Source: an uncultured Eggerthellaceae bacterium (GTDB lineage: Bacteria > Actinomycetota > Coriobacteriia > Coriobacteriales > Eggerthellaceae). Taken from it: a stretch of DNA of 64,000 nt. Location of the stretch: contig CAJUPL010000002.1 of NCBI GenBank assembly GCA_910588435.1, forward strand, positions 1 to 64,000. The letters run 5' to 3'. The translations under genes and the position numbers were made by a program. Under the pieces are notes generated by a model, which saw only the letters and a program-made list of their open reading frames with translations, searched no databases and had not been told where the DNA came from. Shown one piece after another: positions 25,546-34,060 of this stretch. How positions within the stretch are numbered: the first letter of the stretch is position 1; each line of letters starts with the position of its first letter.

Positions 25546-28373
25546 TGCAGGGGCGCGTTCGCAATTGGTTTGCGCGCTTTGAGAGCACGCGAAGCTGGAA
25601 GAGCTACATCCTTCCATACTGCATCATGTTCATAGTGATGTTCTGCGCTATGGCGTTGCCGTTCTTTGCGCAGGGCAAGGATTTCATATGGGTTGATGAT
25701 GGCATCCCCCAACAATACGTTGTGTTCGTGGAGCTTGGCGATTGGATGCGCCAATTCCTTGCGAATATCTTCGTGACGCATACCTTCCAAGTGCCGATGT
25801 GGAGCCAAGAGCTGGGTTATGGGCAAGATGTCCTCCTGTGGATCTCATCAACGCTGGGCATCCCCATCAATTGGCTTGCCGTATTCGCAGACGCGCAGAC
25901 AGCGCAGTTCTGGCTGAATCTCACAGTGCCCATCACCCTCTTCTTGGCAGGACTCGCATTCTCAAAGCTGGGCTTCTATCACGGATACGGAGCCATGCCT
26001 GTCTTGATAGGATGCATGGCTTATCTATTCAGTGGCGTGACAGTTGTAGCGTATACGCAGATATTCATGATCTATCCGTGGGTCTTGGCTCCGCTCATGG
26101 CATTGGGGGCAGATCAGTTGATAGATGGCAAGCACCCTTGGATGCTGGTGATATCCACTGCGCTCTTCGCGTTCTACTCATTCACCACGCTCTGGATGGC
26201 ATGCCTCTTGCTTGCCGTGTATTGCATCGTCAGGTTCGTCAACTTGGATGACCGCTCGCTCAAGTCATTCGGAAAGCTCTTCGTCAAGACGCTTGGCTGT
26301 GTTGTGCTTGGCATGGCTATAGCAGCAGTGCTCTTGTTGCCGAATATCATCGCCGTGATGTCCATGGGAAGGGTTGGGCTTGAAAGGCCTTTGCACCTCC
26401 TCTATTCGCTCTCCTTCTACATAGATGCGATGCAGGGTCTCATCTCAATCAGCTACGTGGGTTCTGAATGCTTCATAGGCTTCCTCACCGTCTCAGTGAT
26501 CTTCGCTGTTGCGCTCTTTGCGGTGAAGAAGGACAAGCAAGGAAGGATGCTTGCAGCTCTGACGGTCATCTTCTTGATCATCATGCTGATACCTGCATGC
26601 GGGAAGATCATGAATGGCTTTGCCTATCCCAACAATAGATGGACTTGGGCATTCGCTCTGCTCATCGGCTATATCACCATGTATATGATGCCGAAAGCGG
26701 CAAAGGGCGAGCTATCTCAAAGACGTGTGGTCATATCTGAGGCGTGCTGCTTCATCTTCTTCATGGCGCTAGGGATATTCGCGGGCAAGACCTATTATCT
26801 GCCTCTGATCCTTCTAGTGGCGCTCTTCGTCTTCATCCTCTATTCGAAGGGCGCGTTGCTCAATGTGGGCATCTCTCTTTCATTGGTGGTAAGTTGCGGA
26901 GCGCTCTATTCCATATGGGCTCATTATCTGGCAGGTCGCAATGTCTCTGTTGGTCATGCCTATGAGATGGCAACGCTTGGTGCAAACAGCGTTATTGGAG
27001 ACATGGAGCAAGGCAACTGGCGCTTTGATGCATTGGGTAGCGCTAGCGCATTGCGCAACACCAGCGCTGTGACGGACAGGAATGGGACCACGTTCTATAA
27101 CAGCGTATACAACGGAGCGATAGATGACTACAACTCAATGCTGGGACTGACATCATCTTTCCTGAACTTCTCTACAACATCCCTTGATGGCAGGTCCATT
27201 GCTGAGCAGATGGGCAACGTCAAGTATGTCTTCACTGGTGAAGGCGAAAGCGCGATGGCTCCATATCTATATGATCAAAAGGACCCATCTTCTGAACCTG
27301 AGGGCTTTGATATCTATGAAGCAGATGCCTCTATGCCATTTGCCGTGCTGATGGAGCACGATATACCTGAGAGCATTGCGCGCAGCTTGGATCCGGTGAC
27401 GTTCCAGGAAGCGCTCCTTCAAGGGGTCATCCTTCCGGATGATGAATGCAAGGATGTTCGGACTGACATCCATCCCATGAATGAACAGCTCCCTTTCAGT
27501 TGGAGCTTGCATGACCATCCAGAGCTCAAGGAGGAGGCTTCGTCACAGGGTGTTCTAGCAGATGCGGCTAAGACAGGTGATGAGATCATAGCTTCGGGAG
27601 AAGCCCAAGGGGAAGGCATCCAGCCGCTTGAGTTCAGCACGAATACGGATGTGACCATGGATATCCAAGTGGATATACCAGCAGGAAAGGAAGCGTATCT
27701 CATAGTTGAGGGGGTAGATTATGAATACGTGCCTTATCTCAGCAAGGATGCAAGCGCGTTGAGCAAGCTGTCGTATGCATTGCGTTCTGTCTTCCCCCTG
27801 GGAAATGATGGGTGCAATATCTCAGCTTCATCAGGCTCCCGTGGATCTGGTGTGTGGCAGCCAGGAGAAGACGCTCACCTCTACTCAGGGAAGAACACGT
27901 GGGCTTTCTGCTTGGGTACCTCGGATGAGACGCGAAATGGCATCTCCTTGAGCATCTCTGGTGCTGGGAGCTATCAGATCGGCAATATCAAGGTGTGCGT
28001 GGAAGATGTTTCCGCGGTTGAGGAAGCTGTAAGAGCGCTTGAAGCTGATGGGGCTTCAGACCAGATCCTTGAAGGGAATGAGTTCAGCTGCTCAACAGCC
28101 GCCAACGACGAAAGAACGCTGTTGATCAAGCTCCCATACTCAAGTGGGTGGGCGTGCACCGTTGATGGCGAACCAGCTGACATCCTCAATGCTGACGTAG
28201 GTTTCATGGCCATTCAGCTAGGTCCGGGTGACCATGATGTCAGCCTTCGTTACTCAACTCCTGGACTTGCTTCTGGGGCAGTCATCAGCCTAGTGGGCAT
28301 CATCGTATTCGCAGGTGCTATCATCTTCACTCGCAAGAGGCGAAACGCTACAGTTAAGGAAGAACGCCGATGA
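25545..28373 (+). CDS. YfhO-type membrane protein, probable GT-C glycosyltransferase
   Basis: A 942-residue polytopic protein: about a dozen hydrophobic segments to roughly residue 480, then a large extracellular part rich in beta structure, and one last membrane segment (AVISLVGIIVFAGAIIFTRK) with a basic tail. The first outside loop carries WVDDGIPQQY, an acidic motif where GT-C enzymes bind a lipid-phosphate sugar donor. YfhO family members in Firmicutes are linked to glycosylation of lipoteichoic acid. Here it may glycosylate the exported polymer. It starts in a TGATG overlap with the GlfT2-like gene and ends in an ATGA overlap with wecE. Confidence 0.85.
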   Translation: MQGRVRNWFARFESTRSWKSYILPYCIMFIVMFCAMALPFFAQGKDFIWVDDGIPQQYVVFVELGDWMRQFLANIFVTHTFQVPMWSQELGYGQDVLLWISSTLGIPINWLAVFADAQTAQFWLNLTVPITLFLAGLAFSKLGFYHGYGAMPVLIGCMAYLFSGVTVVAYTQIFMIYPWVLAPLMALGADQLIDGKHPWMLVISTALFAFYSFTTLWMACLLLAVYCIVRFVNLDDRSLKSFGKLFVKTLGCVVLGMAIAAVLLLPNIIAVMSMGRVGLERPLHLLYSLSFYIDAMQGLISISYVGSECFIGFLTVSVIFAVALFAVKKDKQGRMLAALTVIFLIIMLIPACGKIMNGFAYPNNRWTWAFALLIGYITMYMMPKAAKGELSQRRVVISEACCFIFFMALGIFAGKTYYLPLILLVALFVFILYSKGALLNVGISLSLVVSCGALYSIWAHYLAGRNVSVGHAYEMATLGANSVIGDMEQGNWRFDALGSASALRNTSAVTDRNGTTFYNSVYNGAIDDYNSMLGLTSSFLNFSTTSLDGRSIAEQMGNVKYVFTGEGESAMAPYLYDQKDPSSEPEGFDIYEADASMPFAVLMEHDIPESIARSLDPVTFQEALLQGVILPDDECKDVRTDIHPMNEQLPFSWSLHDHPELKEEASSQGVLADAAKTGDEIIASGEAQGEGIQPLEFSTNTDVTMDIQVDIPAGKEAYLIVEGVDYEYVPYLSKDASALSKLSYALRSVFPLGNDGCNISASSGSRGSGVWQPGEDAHLYSGKNTWAFCLGTSDETRNGISLSISGAGSYQIGNIKVCVEDVSAVEEAVRALEADGASDQILEGNEFSCSTAANDERTLLIKLPYSSGWACTVDGEPADILNADVGFMAIQLGPGDHDVSLRYSTPGLASGAVISLVGIIVFAGAIIFTRKRRNATVKEERR

Positions 28374-29497
28374 TCTCTTTCAACGTGCCACCATACGTTC
28401 CTACAGCTCCCGGCTATATGGCTGAAGCTGTCAGCAATCATAAGATCTGCGGAGATGGTCCTTTCACCAAGAAGTGCAACGCTTGGATAGAGGAGAAGAC
28501 CGGGTGCCAGAAGGCGCTCCTCACCACTAGCGGGACCACAGCTCTTGAGATGGCGGCTATCCTCTGTGACATTCAGCCAGGGGATGAGGTCATCCTACCA
28601 AGCTATACGTTCTCTTCAACTGCAACCTCAGCAGTGCTCCCAGGGGCCAAGCTGGTGTTCGTGGATGTGCGTTCTGACACCATGAACATCGACGAGACGA
28701 AGATAGAAGATGCTATAACTGACAAGACGAAGGCCATCTTCATCGTGCATTACGCTGGCGTCTCCGCTGATATGGACGCCATCATGGATATAGCGCGTCG
28801 CCATGACCTGAAGGTTGTAGAGGATGCAGCCCAGGGCGTCATGAGCACATACAAGGGCAAGGCGCTTGGCACCATCGGGGATTTCGGATGCTTCTCCTTC
28901 CATGAGACGAAGAACTATTCAATGGGTGAAGGCGGAGCCCTGCTCATCAATGACCCTTCCAAGAATGAGGCGGCAGAGATACTTCGCGAGAAGGGCACGA
29001 ACCGTGCGAAGTTCTTCAGGGGTCAGATAGACAAATACACGTGGGTGGGGTATGGCTCAAGCTACCTTCCGTCTGATCTGAATGCGGCATATCTCTGGAG
29101 CCAGCTTGAAGTGGCAGATGAGATCAACGATGACCGCCTTGCAACTTGGCACAAATACGATGAGGCCTTCAAGCCACTTGAGGATGCTGGCAAGGTGGAG
29201 CTGCCAACCGTCCCAGAGGATTGCGTGCACAATGCGCATATGTACTACATGAAGTGCAAGGATCTGGATGAGCGCACGCGCTTGATAGACCACCTGAAAG
29301 AGAATGGCGTCTATGCCGTGTTCCATTACATCCCGCTGCATTCCGCGCCTGCCGGTCAGGAATTCGGGCGCTTCCATGGCACAGACGAGGTCACAACAAG
29401 AGATAGCGAGCGCTTGGTTCGCCTTCCCTTGTATTATGGGATCTCTGATGAGGATGTGGAAACCGTCATCAAGGCAGTGAATAGCTTCTACGAATGA
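28370..29497 (+). CDS. wecE: dTDP-4-amino-4,6-dideoxygalactose transaminase (WecE/RffA type)
   Basis: PLP-dependent DegT/DnrJ/EryC1 aminotransferase of 375 residues, almost the length of E. coli WecE, with long stretches recalling it: DIQPGDEVILPSYTF, DTMNIDETKIEDAITD, VEDAAQGVMSTYKGKALGTI, FFRGQIDKYTW. The PLP lysine is in HETKNYSMGEGG. It should convert the RfbB product dTDP-4-keto-6-deoxyglucose to dTDP-Fuc4N using glutamate. The ATG overlaps the stop of the preceding membrane-protein gene by four bases, tying the amino-sugar branch to the polymer operon. Confidence 0.92.
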   Translation: MISFNVPPYVPTAPGYMAEAVSNHKICGDGPFTKKCNAWIEEKTGCQKALLTTSGTTALEMAAILCDIQPGDEVILPSYTFSSTATSAVLPGAKLVFVDVRSDTMNIDETKIEDAITDKTKAIFIVHYAGVSADMDAIMDIARRHDLKVVEDAAQGVMSTYKGKALGTIGDFGCFSFHETKNYSMGEGGALLINDPSKNEAAEILREKGTNRAKFFRGQIDKYTWVGYGSSYLPSDLNAAYLWSQLEVADEINDDRLATWHKYDEAFKPLEDAGKVELPTVPEDCVHNAHMYYMKCKDLDERTRLIDHLKENGVYAVFHYIPLHSAPAGQEFGRFHGTDEVTTRDSERLVRLPLYYGISDEDVETVIKAVNSFYE

Positions 29498-29505
29498 GAT
29501 CCCGA

Positions 29506-29532
29506 GTGCCCGCATGGAAGCGATGCGGACAC
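29506..29532 (+). terminator. Intergenic hairpin after wecE
   Basis: The arms 29506-29515 and 29523-29532 pair at nine of ten positions (one C-A mismatch) around a seven-base loop. There is no U-tract after it, so it may be a weak or partial terminator, or an RNA-stability element, rather than a full stop signal. Confidence 0.4.
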
Positions 29533-29558
29533 CTACGGCGCAACTCTCTGATAACCCT

Positions 29559-29564
29559 TACAAT
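29559..29564 (+). promoter_or_regulatory. Candidate -10 box before the epimerase gene
   Basis: TACAAT about 28 bases before the epimerase start, just after the intergenic hairpin. I see no good -35, so this is a weak call. It may allow separate expression of the amino-sugar decoration genes. Confidence 0.3.
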
Positions 29565-29591
29565 GGATGAAGCCAATCCCAAGGGGGTCAG

Positions 29592-30608
29592 ATGAAGAAC
29601 ATCGTCGTATTCGGCGCAACTGGAACGCTCGGTCTCTACTTCGTGGATCATCTAGCCAACAAGCTGGATCCGCAGGAGTGGACCATCATAGCCACTGGCA
29701 GGTCAAAGCTCTCCTGGTTCAGCAGATACCCGAACGTGAGCTATGTGAACGTAGACATAGATGACGCATCTTCGTTCGCATCCCTTCCTCAAGAAGACGT
29801 GTTCGGCATCGTGCATTTCGCAGGCGTTCTGCCAGGGTACATGGATGGATACCACCCACGCTCATACCTAGAGACGAACGTCATGGGCACCTTCAACATA
29901 CTGGAGTACGCACGGACATCTGGTGCATCGCGAATCGTATACACGCAGACCATCTCTGATTACACCGGCTATTTCGACGAGATGACAGAGCTCCTTGACG
30001 ATATGGAGCGCAGGCCTCCTATGACGGGAGACCACTCCGTATACGCCATCTCCAAGATCTGCGCTGAGCAGCTCTGCGATCACTATGAGGCTACCTATGG
30101 CATCCGTGCTTTCACGTTGCGACTCCCCAACATCTACTGCTTCATGCATGACAGCAAGACGCTCTACGCTGATGGAAAGCCGGCGAAGAGCTCATACCGC
30201 TTCATGATAGACCTGGCCCAGCAAGGCAAGCCGCTTGAGGTGTGGGGTGATCCTGAGAAGGGCATGGACCTGATCTACATCAAGGACTTCTGCCAGTTGG
30301 CAGAGCTTGCTCTCTTCTCTGACAGGGATAAGGGTGGCTGCTACAACGTTGGCACTGGTGTCATGACCTCGATTGATGATTATGTGCATGACATCATCAA
30401 GGTGTTCTCTCCGAAGGATGCGCCATCTGAGGTCATCTACAGACCAGAGAAGCACGATTGCGTGAACTACTTCATGAACGTGGACAAGGCGAAGGCTGAG
30501 CTTGGCTATGAGCCTGCGTATGATGCGCTCGCATTCCTGGAAGACTACAAGGTTGAGATGGAGCAGGATAGATTCGCTGACTTCTTCAAGGAAAAGTACG
30601 AGAGCTGA
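29592..30608 (+). CDS. NAD-dependent sugar epimerase/dehydratase
   Basis: Extended SDR of 338 residues with FGATGTLGLYFVDHL at the N-terminus, HFAGVLPGYMDG, a TQTISDYTGY segment and YAISK (YxxxK). The substrate is presumably a nucleotide sugar. Lying after the WecE-type enzyme and before the undecaprenyl-phosphate sugar transferase, it may act in the same place as the dehydrogenase part of ArnA, or as a C4 epimerase. AAGGGGG precedes the ATG. Confidence 0.82.
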   Translation: MKNIVVFGATGTLGLYFVDHLANKLDPQEWTIIATGRSKLSWFSRYPNVSYVNVDIDDASSFASLPQEDVFGIVHFAGVLPGYMDGYHPRSYLETNVMGTFNILEYARTSGASRIVYTQTISDYTGYFDEMTELLDDMERRPPMTGDHSVYAISKICAEQLCDHYEATYGIRAFTLRLPNIYCFMHDSKTLYADGKPAKSSYRFMIDLAQQGKPLEVWGDPEKGMDLIYIKDFCQLAELALFSDRDKGGCYNVGTGVMTSIDDYVHDIIKVFSPKDAPSEVIYRPEKHDCVNYFMNVDKAKAELGYEPAYDALAFLEDYKVEMEQDRFADFFKEKYES

Positions 30609-30634
30609 GGCTTGAGGCCGTAAGGAGCGAACGA

Positions 30635-31813
30635 ATGCTGACCTATGACGATGTCAATGATCTGAAGACGCCTTGCTATCTGTTCGATGAGGTAGAGCTC
30701 AGGCAGAACTTCAAGGACTTCAACGCTGCGCTGCAGGAAGGCTGGTCAAAGGATTCTTGCGTTGCATACTCTGTGAAGACCACTCACATCCCGTGGGTTC
30801 TTGAGGTTTCCAAAGAGTGCGGTTGCATGGCTGAGGTGGTCTCAGACGATGAATATGAGCTTGCCGCAACGTGTGGCTATGCCCCTGATGAGATCGTCTT
30901 CAACGGGCCTATCAAGGGTAGGGAGTTCTTCGAATACGCGCTAGCTCATGGCTCCTTGGTGAACATAGATTCGGTCCGTGAGCTCAGGTGGGCAGAAGAG
31001 CTGGCTCAAGCCGGCAAGCAGGTGAAAGCAGGCATCCGCGCCAACATCATGCTAGAGCGCTTGTGTCCAGGTGAGTGCCTATCAGATGAGCATCATGGGC
31101 GATTCGGCTTCTCGTATGAGACTGGCAAGCTGGCGGAGGCTGTCTCTGAGCTGCGTGCACATGGCGTCATGGTGAACGGGCTGCACATGCATGTGACCAC
31201 TAGGAGCAGATCGCTCAAGGTGTATGACACCTTGTCAGCCCATGCTTCGAAGATCGTGGATGAGCTGGGCTTGGACCTTGATTACGTGGATATGGGCGGC
31301 GGATTCTTCGGCGGTGGCCCCAAGAACGTTGGCGCATATGAGGATTATGTTCGCGTCATAGCTGAGAACCTGAAGAGGTCTTTGGATCCTGAGAAGACGC
31401 GCTTGCTTGTAGAGCCAGGAGGTGCTGTGGTATGCACGCCAGGCTATTACATCGGACGCATCATAGATGCAAAGGACATTGGGGATGAGCGCTACGTTGT
31501 CTCTGAGCTTTCGCGCATCAACATAGATCATGAGATGAAGAAGACCGCATACAACACCACCATCTTCGCGAAGTCAGAGGATGCGCATCCAGCGCAGAGG
31601 CTATGTGGCTACACCTGCATGGACAGTGATAGGCTCTGCATCTTGGAAGATGAGCCTGAGCTTGCAGAAGGTGACATAGTGGTCATCAACTATGCCGGGG
31701 CCTATTCATCCACCTTTACCCCGGAGATGTTCATCCAGCACCCACCTGCTGTGTATGCCAAGGGCGAAGACGGCTTATACTGTGTGCGAGAGAAGCACCA
31801 GCCAGCTATCTGA
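30635..31813 (+). CDS. PLP-dependent decarboxylase of the DapDC/ODC fold
   Basis: Fold-type III PLP enzyme of 392 residues. The Schiff-base lysine is in AYSVKTTH, HGRFGFS matches the conserved HxxxxG pattern, EPGGAVV replaces the usual EPGR, and the C-terminal CGYTCMDSDRL and NYAGAYSSTF carry the second-subunit Cys, Asp and Tyr. All catalytic residues appear present. True LysA normally belongs with lysine genes; here it lies among sugar-modification genes, so the substrate is probably a different amino acid or carboxylated amine. AAGGAG stands before the ATG. Confidence 0.85.
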   Translation: MLTYDDVNDLKTPCYLFDEVELRQNFKDFNAALQEGWSKDSCVAYSVKTTHIPWVLEVSKECGCMAEVVSDDEYELAATCGYAPDEIVFNGPIKGREFFEYALAHGSLVNIDSVRELRWAEELAQAGKQVKAGIRANIMLERLCPGECLSDEHHGRFGFSYETGKLAEAVSELRAHGVMVNGLHMHVTTRSRSLKVYDTLSAHASKIVDELGLDLDYVDMGGGFFGGGPKNVGAYEDYVRVIAENLKRSLDPEKTRLLVEPGGAVVCTPGYYIGRIIDAKDIGDERYVVSELSRINIDHEMKKTAYNTTIFAKSEDAHPAQRLCGYTCMDSDRLCILEDEPELAEGDIVVINYAGAYSSTFTPEMFIQHPPAVYAKGEDGLYCVREKHQPAI

Positions 31814-31827
31814 TCGGAGATCCAAGC

Positions 31828-32757
31828 TTGAAGGTTTCGGTTGTCATTCCTTGTTATTACTCGGAGAAGATGATCGCAAAGGTGGTCGGTCTCACCAAAG
31901 AAGAGCTCATCAAAGGCGGTTACGAATATGAGTTCATCCTGGTGAATGACGGCTCAACAGATGGAACGTTCAAAGAGATAAAGGCGCTATCCAGCAATGA
32001 TGGGGCTGTCGTTGGGGTTGATTGCGCTAAGAACCTCGGTCAGCACGCCGCCATCATGGCAGGGCTTCAGTACACCACGGGAGATGTCGTCATGCTCATG
32101 GATGATGACATGCAAACGCATCCCTCGCAGTGCCTGAAGCTGCTCACGGCCATCGAAGAGCATCCAGAGTGCGATGTGGTATTCGCAGAGTGGGATGAGC
32201 ACAAAGAAGCTTGGTGGCGGAGAGCCGGCTCTAACTTCACCGTCTGGTCCATACGCGTGATGACGAAGCGTCCGAAGGATATCTATCCCAGCAACTTCTT
32301 CGTGATGCGTGACTATGTTCGTGATGAGATGGTGCGCTACAAGGGGCCGTATCCATATATCCAAGGGCTCCTATTCCGCGCCACGAATAGGATGATGAAC
32401 GTCCCTGTTGAGCATTTCGAGCGTGAGCAGGGGAAGAGCGGATATACGCTCAAGAGCTTGATGAGGCTTTGGGCAACCGTATTCGGGTTCTCTATGCTGC
32501 CGCTGCGCCTTTGCTGCTTGATCGGTGTCATAGTGGGCGCCATCGGGATAGTGGCTGCAATAGTATTGTTCATCATGAGGCTCTTCGATCCAAGCATGCA
32601 GATGGGCTGGCCTTCGCTCATGGTGGTCATGCTCATATGCTCTGGGCTGATATTGGCCTTCTTAGGGATAATCGGCGAATACGTAGGGCGTTTGCTCATG
32701 ACGGCGAACAACGCTCCGCAATACATAGTCAAATGCGTTGAGGATCATAGGTCCTGA
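31828..32757 (+). CDS. Undecaprenyl-phosphate sugar transferase, ArnC/GtrB/DPM1-like
   Basis: GT2 enzyme of 309 residues with a cytoplasmic catalytic domain (VSVVIPCYYSE, LVNDGSTDGT, LMDDDMQTHP) and two C-terminal membrane segments (about 225-250 and 265-290), the ArnC/GtrB architecture. It transfers a sugar from a nucleotide donor to undecaprenyl phosphate. The start is TTG at 31828 with CGGAGA seven bases upstream, 15 bases after the decarboxylase stop. With the flippase pair at 39613-40406 and GT-C proteins nearby, it forms the core of a lipid-phosphate-sugar route. Confidence 0.88.
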   Translation: MKVSVVIPCYYSEKMIAKVVGLTKEELIKGGYEYEFILVNDGSTDGTFKEIKALSSNDGAVVGVDCAKNLGQHAAIMAGLQYTTGDVVMLMDDDMQTHPSQCLKLLTAIEEHPECDVVFAEWDEHKEAWWRRAGSNFTVWSIRVMTKRPKDIYPSNFFVMRDYVRDEMVRYKGPYPYIQGLLFRATNRMMNVPVEHFEREQGKSGYTLKSLMRLWATVFGFSMLPLRLCCLIGVIVGAIGIVAAIVLFIMRLFDPSMQMGWPSLMVVMLICSGLILAFLGIIGEYVGRLLMTANNAPQYIVKCVEDHRS

Positions 32758-32793
32758 ATCAAGCTGATTCCTTTATCAACAGGAGAGGTGTGC

Positions 32794-34047
32794 ATGCAGC
32801 AGCATAAATTGATGATCCTGGGCGGTATGGATGAGTTCGTAGAGCTCGTCAAGGAAGCCAAGGCACGTGGTTACAACACCGTAGTGTGCGATGGCTATGA
32901 GGACAGCCCCGCCAAGGCGTTCGCTGATAAGGCCTACACCATTGATGTGCGTGACACTGACGCCATAGCCAAGGTATGCAAAGAGGACGGCGTTGATGGG
33001 ATCATCGCGTCATTCTCAGATCTGCTTGCAGAATGCATAGTGAACATAGCGGACGCGGCAGGGCTTCCTTGCTATGCCGTACCTGAGCGTTTCCGCTACT
33101 TGAGGGAGAAGCCCCTCATGAAGGGCATGTTCGCAGAGTTGGACGTGCCCACGCCCAATACCGTCAAGGTCCACAAGGACAGCATCGCGGAAGACATCAA
33201 GGCTGTTGGCTTTCCCTGCGTTGTGAAGCCTGCGAACGGTTACGGCTCTAGGGGCATCTACATCTTGGACAACGTCAAGGATATAGAAGAGCGCTTCGAT
33301 GAGATAGCCTCCTATTCCTCTTTTGACTACATCCTGGCTGAGCGCTTCATCAACGGGCATGAGTTCAACATGATGAACTGGATGATCGACGGTGAGCTGT
33401 ACACGCTGAGCATCGCCGATAGGGAGACGTCTTCGAACGATCCAACCGTGATACCGTATGTGACCAGGTGCGCTTACCCTAGTCGTCTGATGGATGTCGT
33501 CTATGAACCGGCACGTGAGATAGTCAAGAAGGTAGCTGACTATGTTGGGATCAAGACAGGCCCCATCTCCATGCAGTTCTTCTTTGACGAAGAGGAAGGC
33601 ATCCAGGTATGTGAGATAGCTGGCAGGCTCTTCGGATATGAGCATGAGCTGGTGACGCTATCCAGCGGGATGTCCGTAGAGGGGCTGCTGTTGGATCAGG
33701 TCTATGATCACGCATCTCTCAAAGAGAAGATGGCGTCCCATGATCCATTCTTCACCGTGAATAGCGCAGGGCTCTATTTCCATGGGGACGAAGGTGTGAT
33801 CGCGGATGCTTCCAAGGCCAAAGAGGCGGTTGACATCCCGGAGATGGTAGAGGCCAAGTTCTACTATGAGGAAGGTGATGAGATCAAGCATGGTGTTGGG
33901 GCCAAGCCCTACGTGCTTCGATGCTACATCACAGCTGAGGATAGGGGAGCGTTGGATGAGGCAACGGAGCATCTCTTCTCAGGCGTGCATATGCTTGATG
34001 CTGACGGGAAAGAGCTCATCTATCCAGACACTATGACAGATTACTGA
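32794..34047 (+). CDS. ATP-grasp ligase
   Basis: About 417 residues. The N-terminal domain (LMILGGMDEFVELVKEA) is followed by an ATP-grasp fold: VVKPANGYGSRGIY as the glycine-rich ATP loop, LAERFINGHEF, and FEVCEIAGRLFG-like metal-binding residues (QVCEIAGRLFGYE). Members join a carboxylate to an amine or thiol via acyl phosphate. The family fits amino-acid or peptide ligation better than biotin carboxylation, as there is no carboxylase partner. AGGAGAGG (32780-32787) is placed for ATG 32794, not for GTG 32788. The neighbours suggest that it may acylate the amino sugar. Confidence 0.85.
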   Translation: MQQHKLMILGGMDEFVELVKEAKARGYNTVVCDGYEDSPAKAFADKAYTIDVRDTDAIAKVCKEDGVDGIIASFSDLLAECIVNIADAAGLPCYAVPERFRYLREKPLMKGMFAELDVPTPNTVKVHKDSIAEDIKAVGFPCVVKPANGYGSRGIYILDNVKDIEERFDEIASYSSFDYILAERFINGHEFNMMNWMIDGELYTLSIADRETSSNDPTVIPYVTRCAYPSRLMDVVYEPAREIVKKVADYVGIKTGPISMQFFFDEEEGIQVCEIAGRLFGYEHELVTLSSGMSVEGLLLDQVYDHASLKEKMASHDPFFTVNSAGLYFHGDEGVIADASKAKEAVDIPEMVEAKFYYEEGDEIKHGVGAKPYVLRCYITAEDRGALDEATEHLFSGVHMLDADGKELIYPDTMTDY

Positions 34048-34060
34048 GAGCAGGCATCCA

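Noticed and set aside
30635..31813. Assignment as LysA (diaminopimelate decarboxylase)
   Set aside because: The fold fits, but EPGR is altered to EPGG and the context is glycan modification, so I give no gene symbol.
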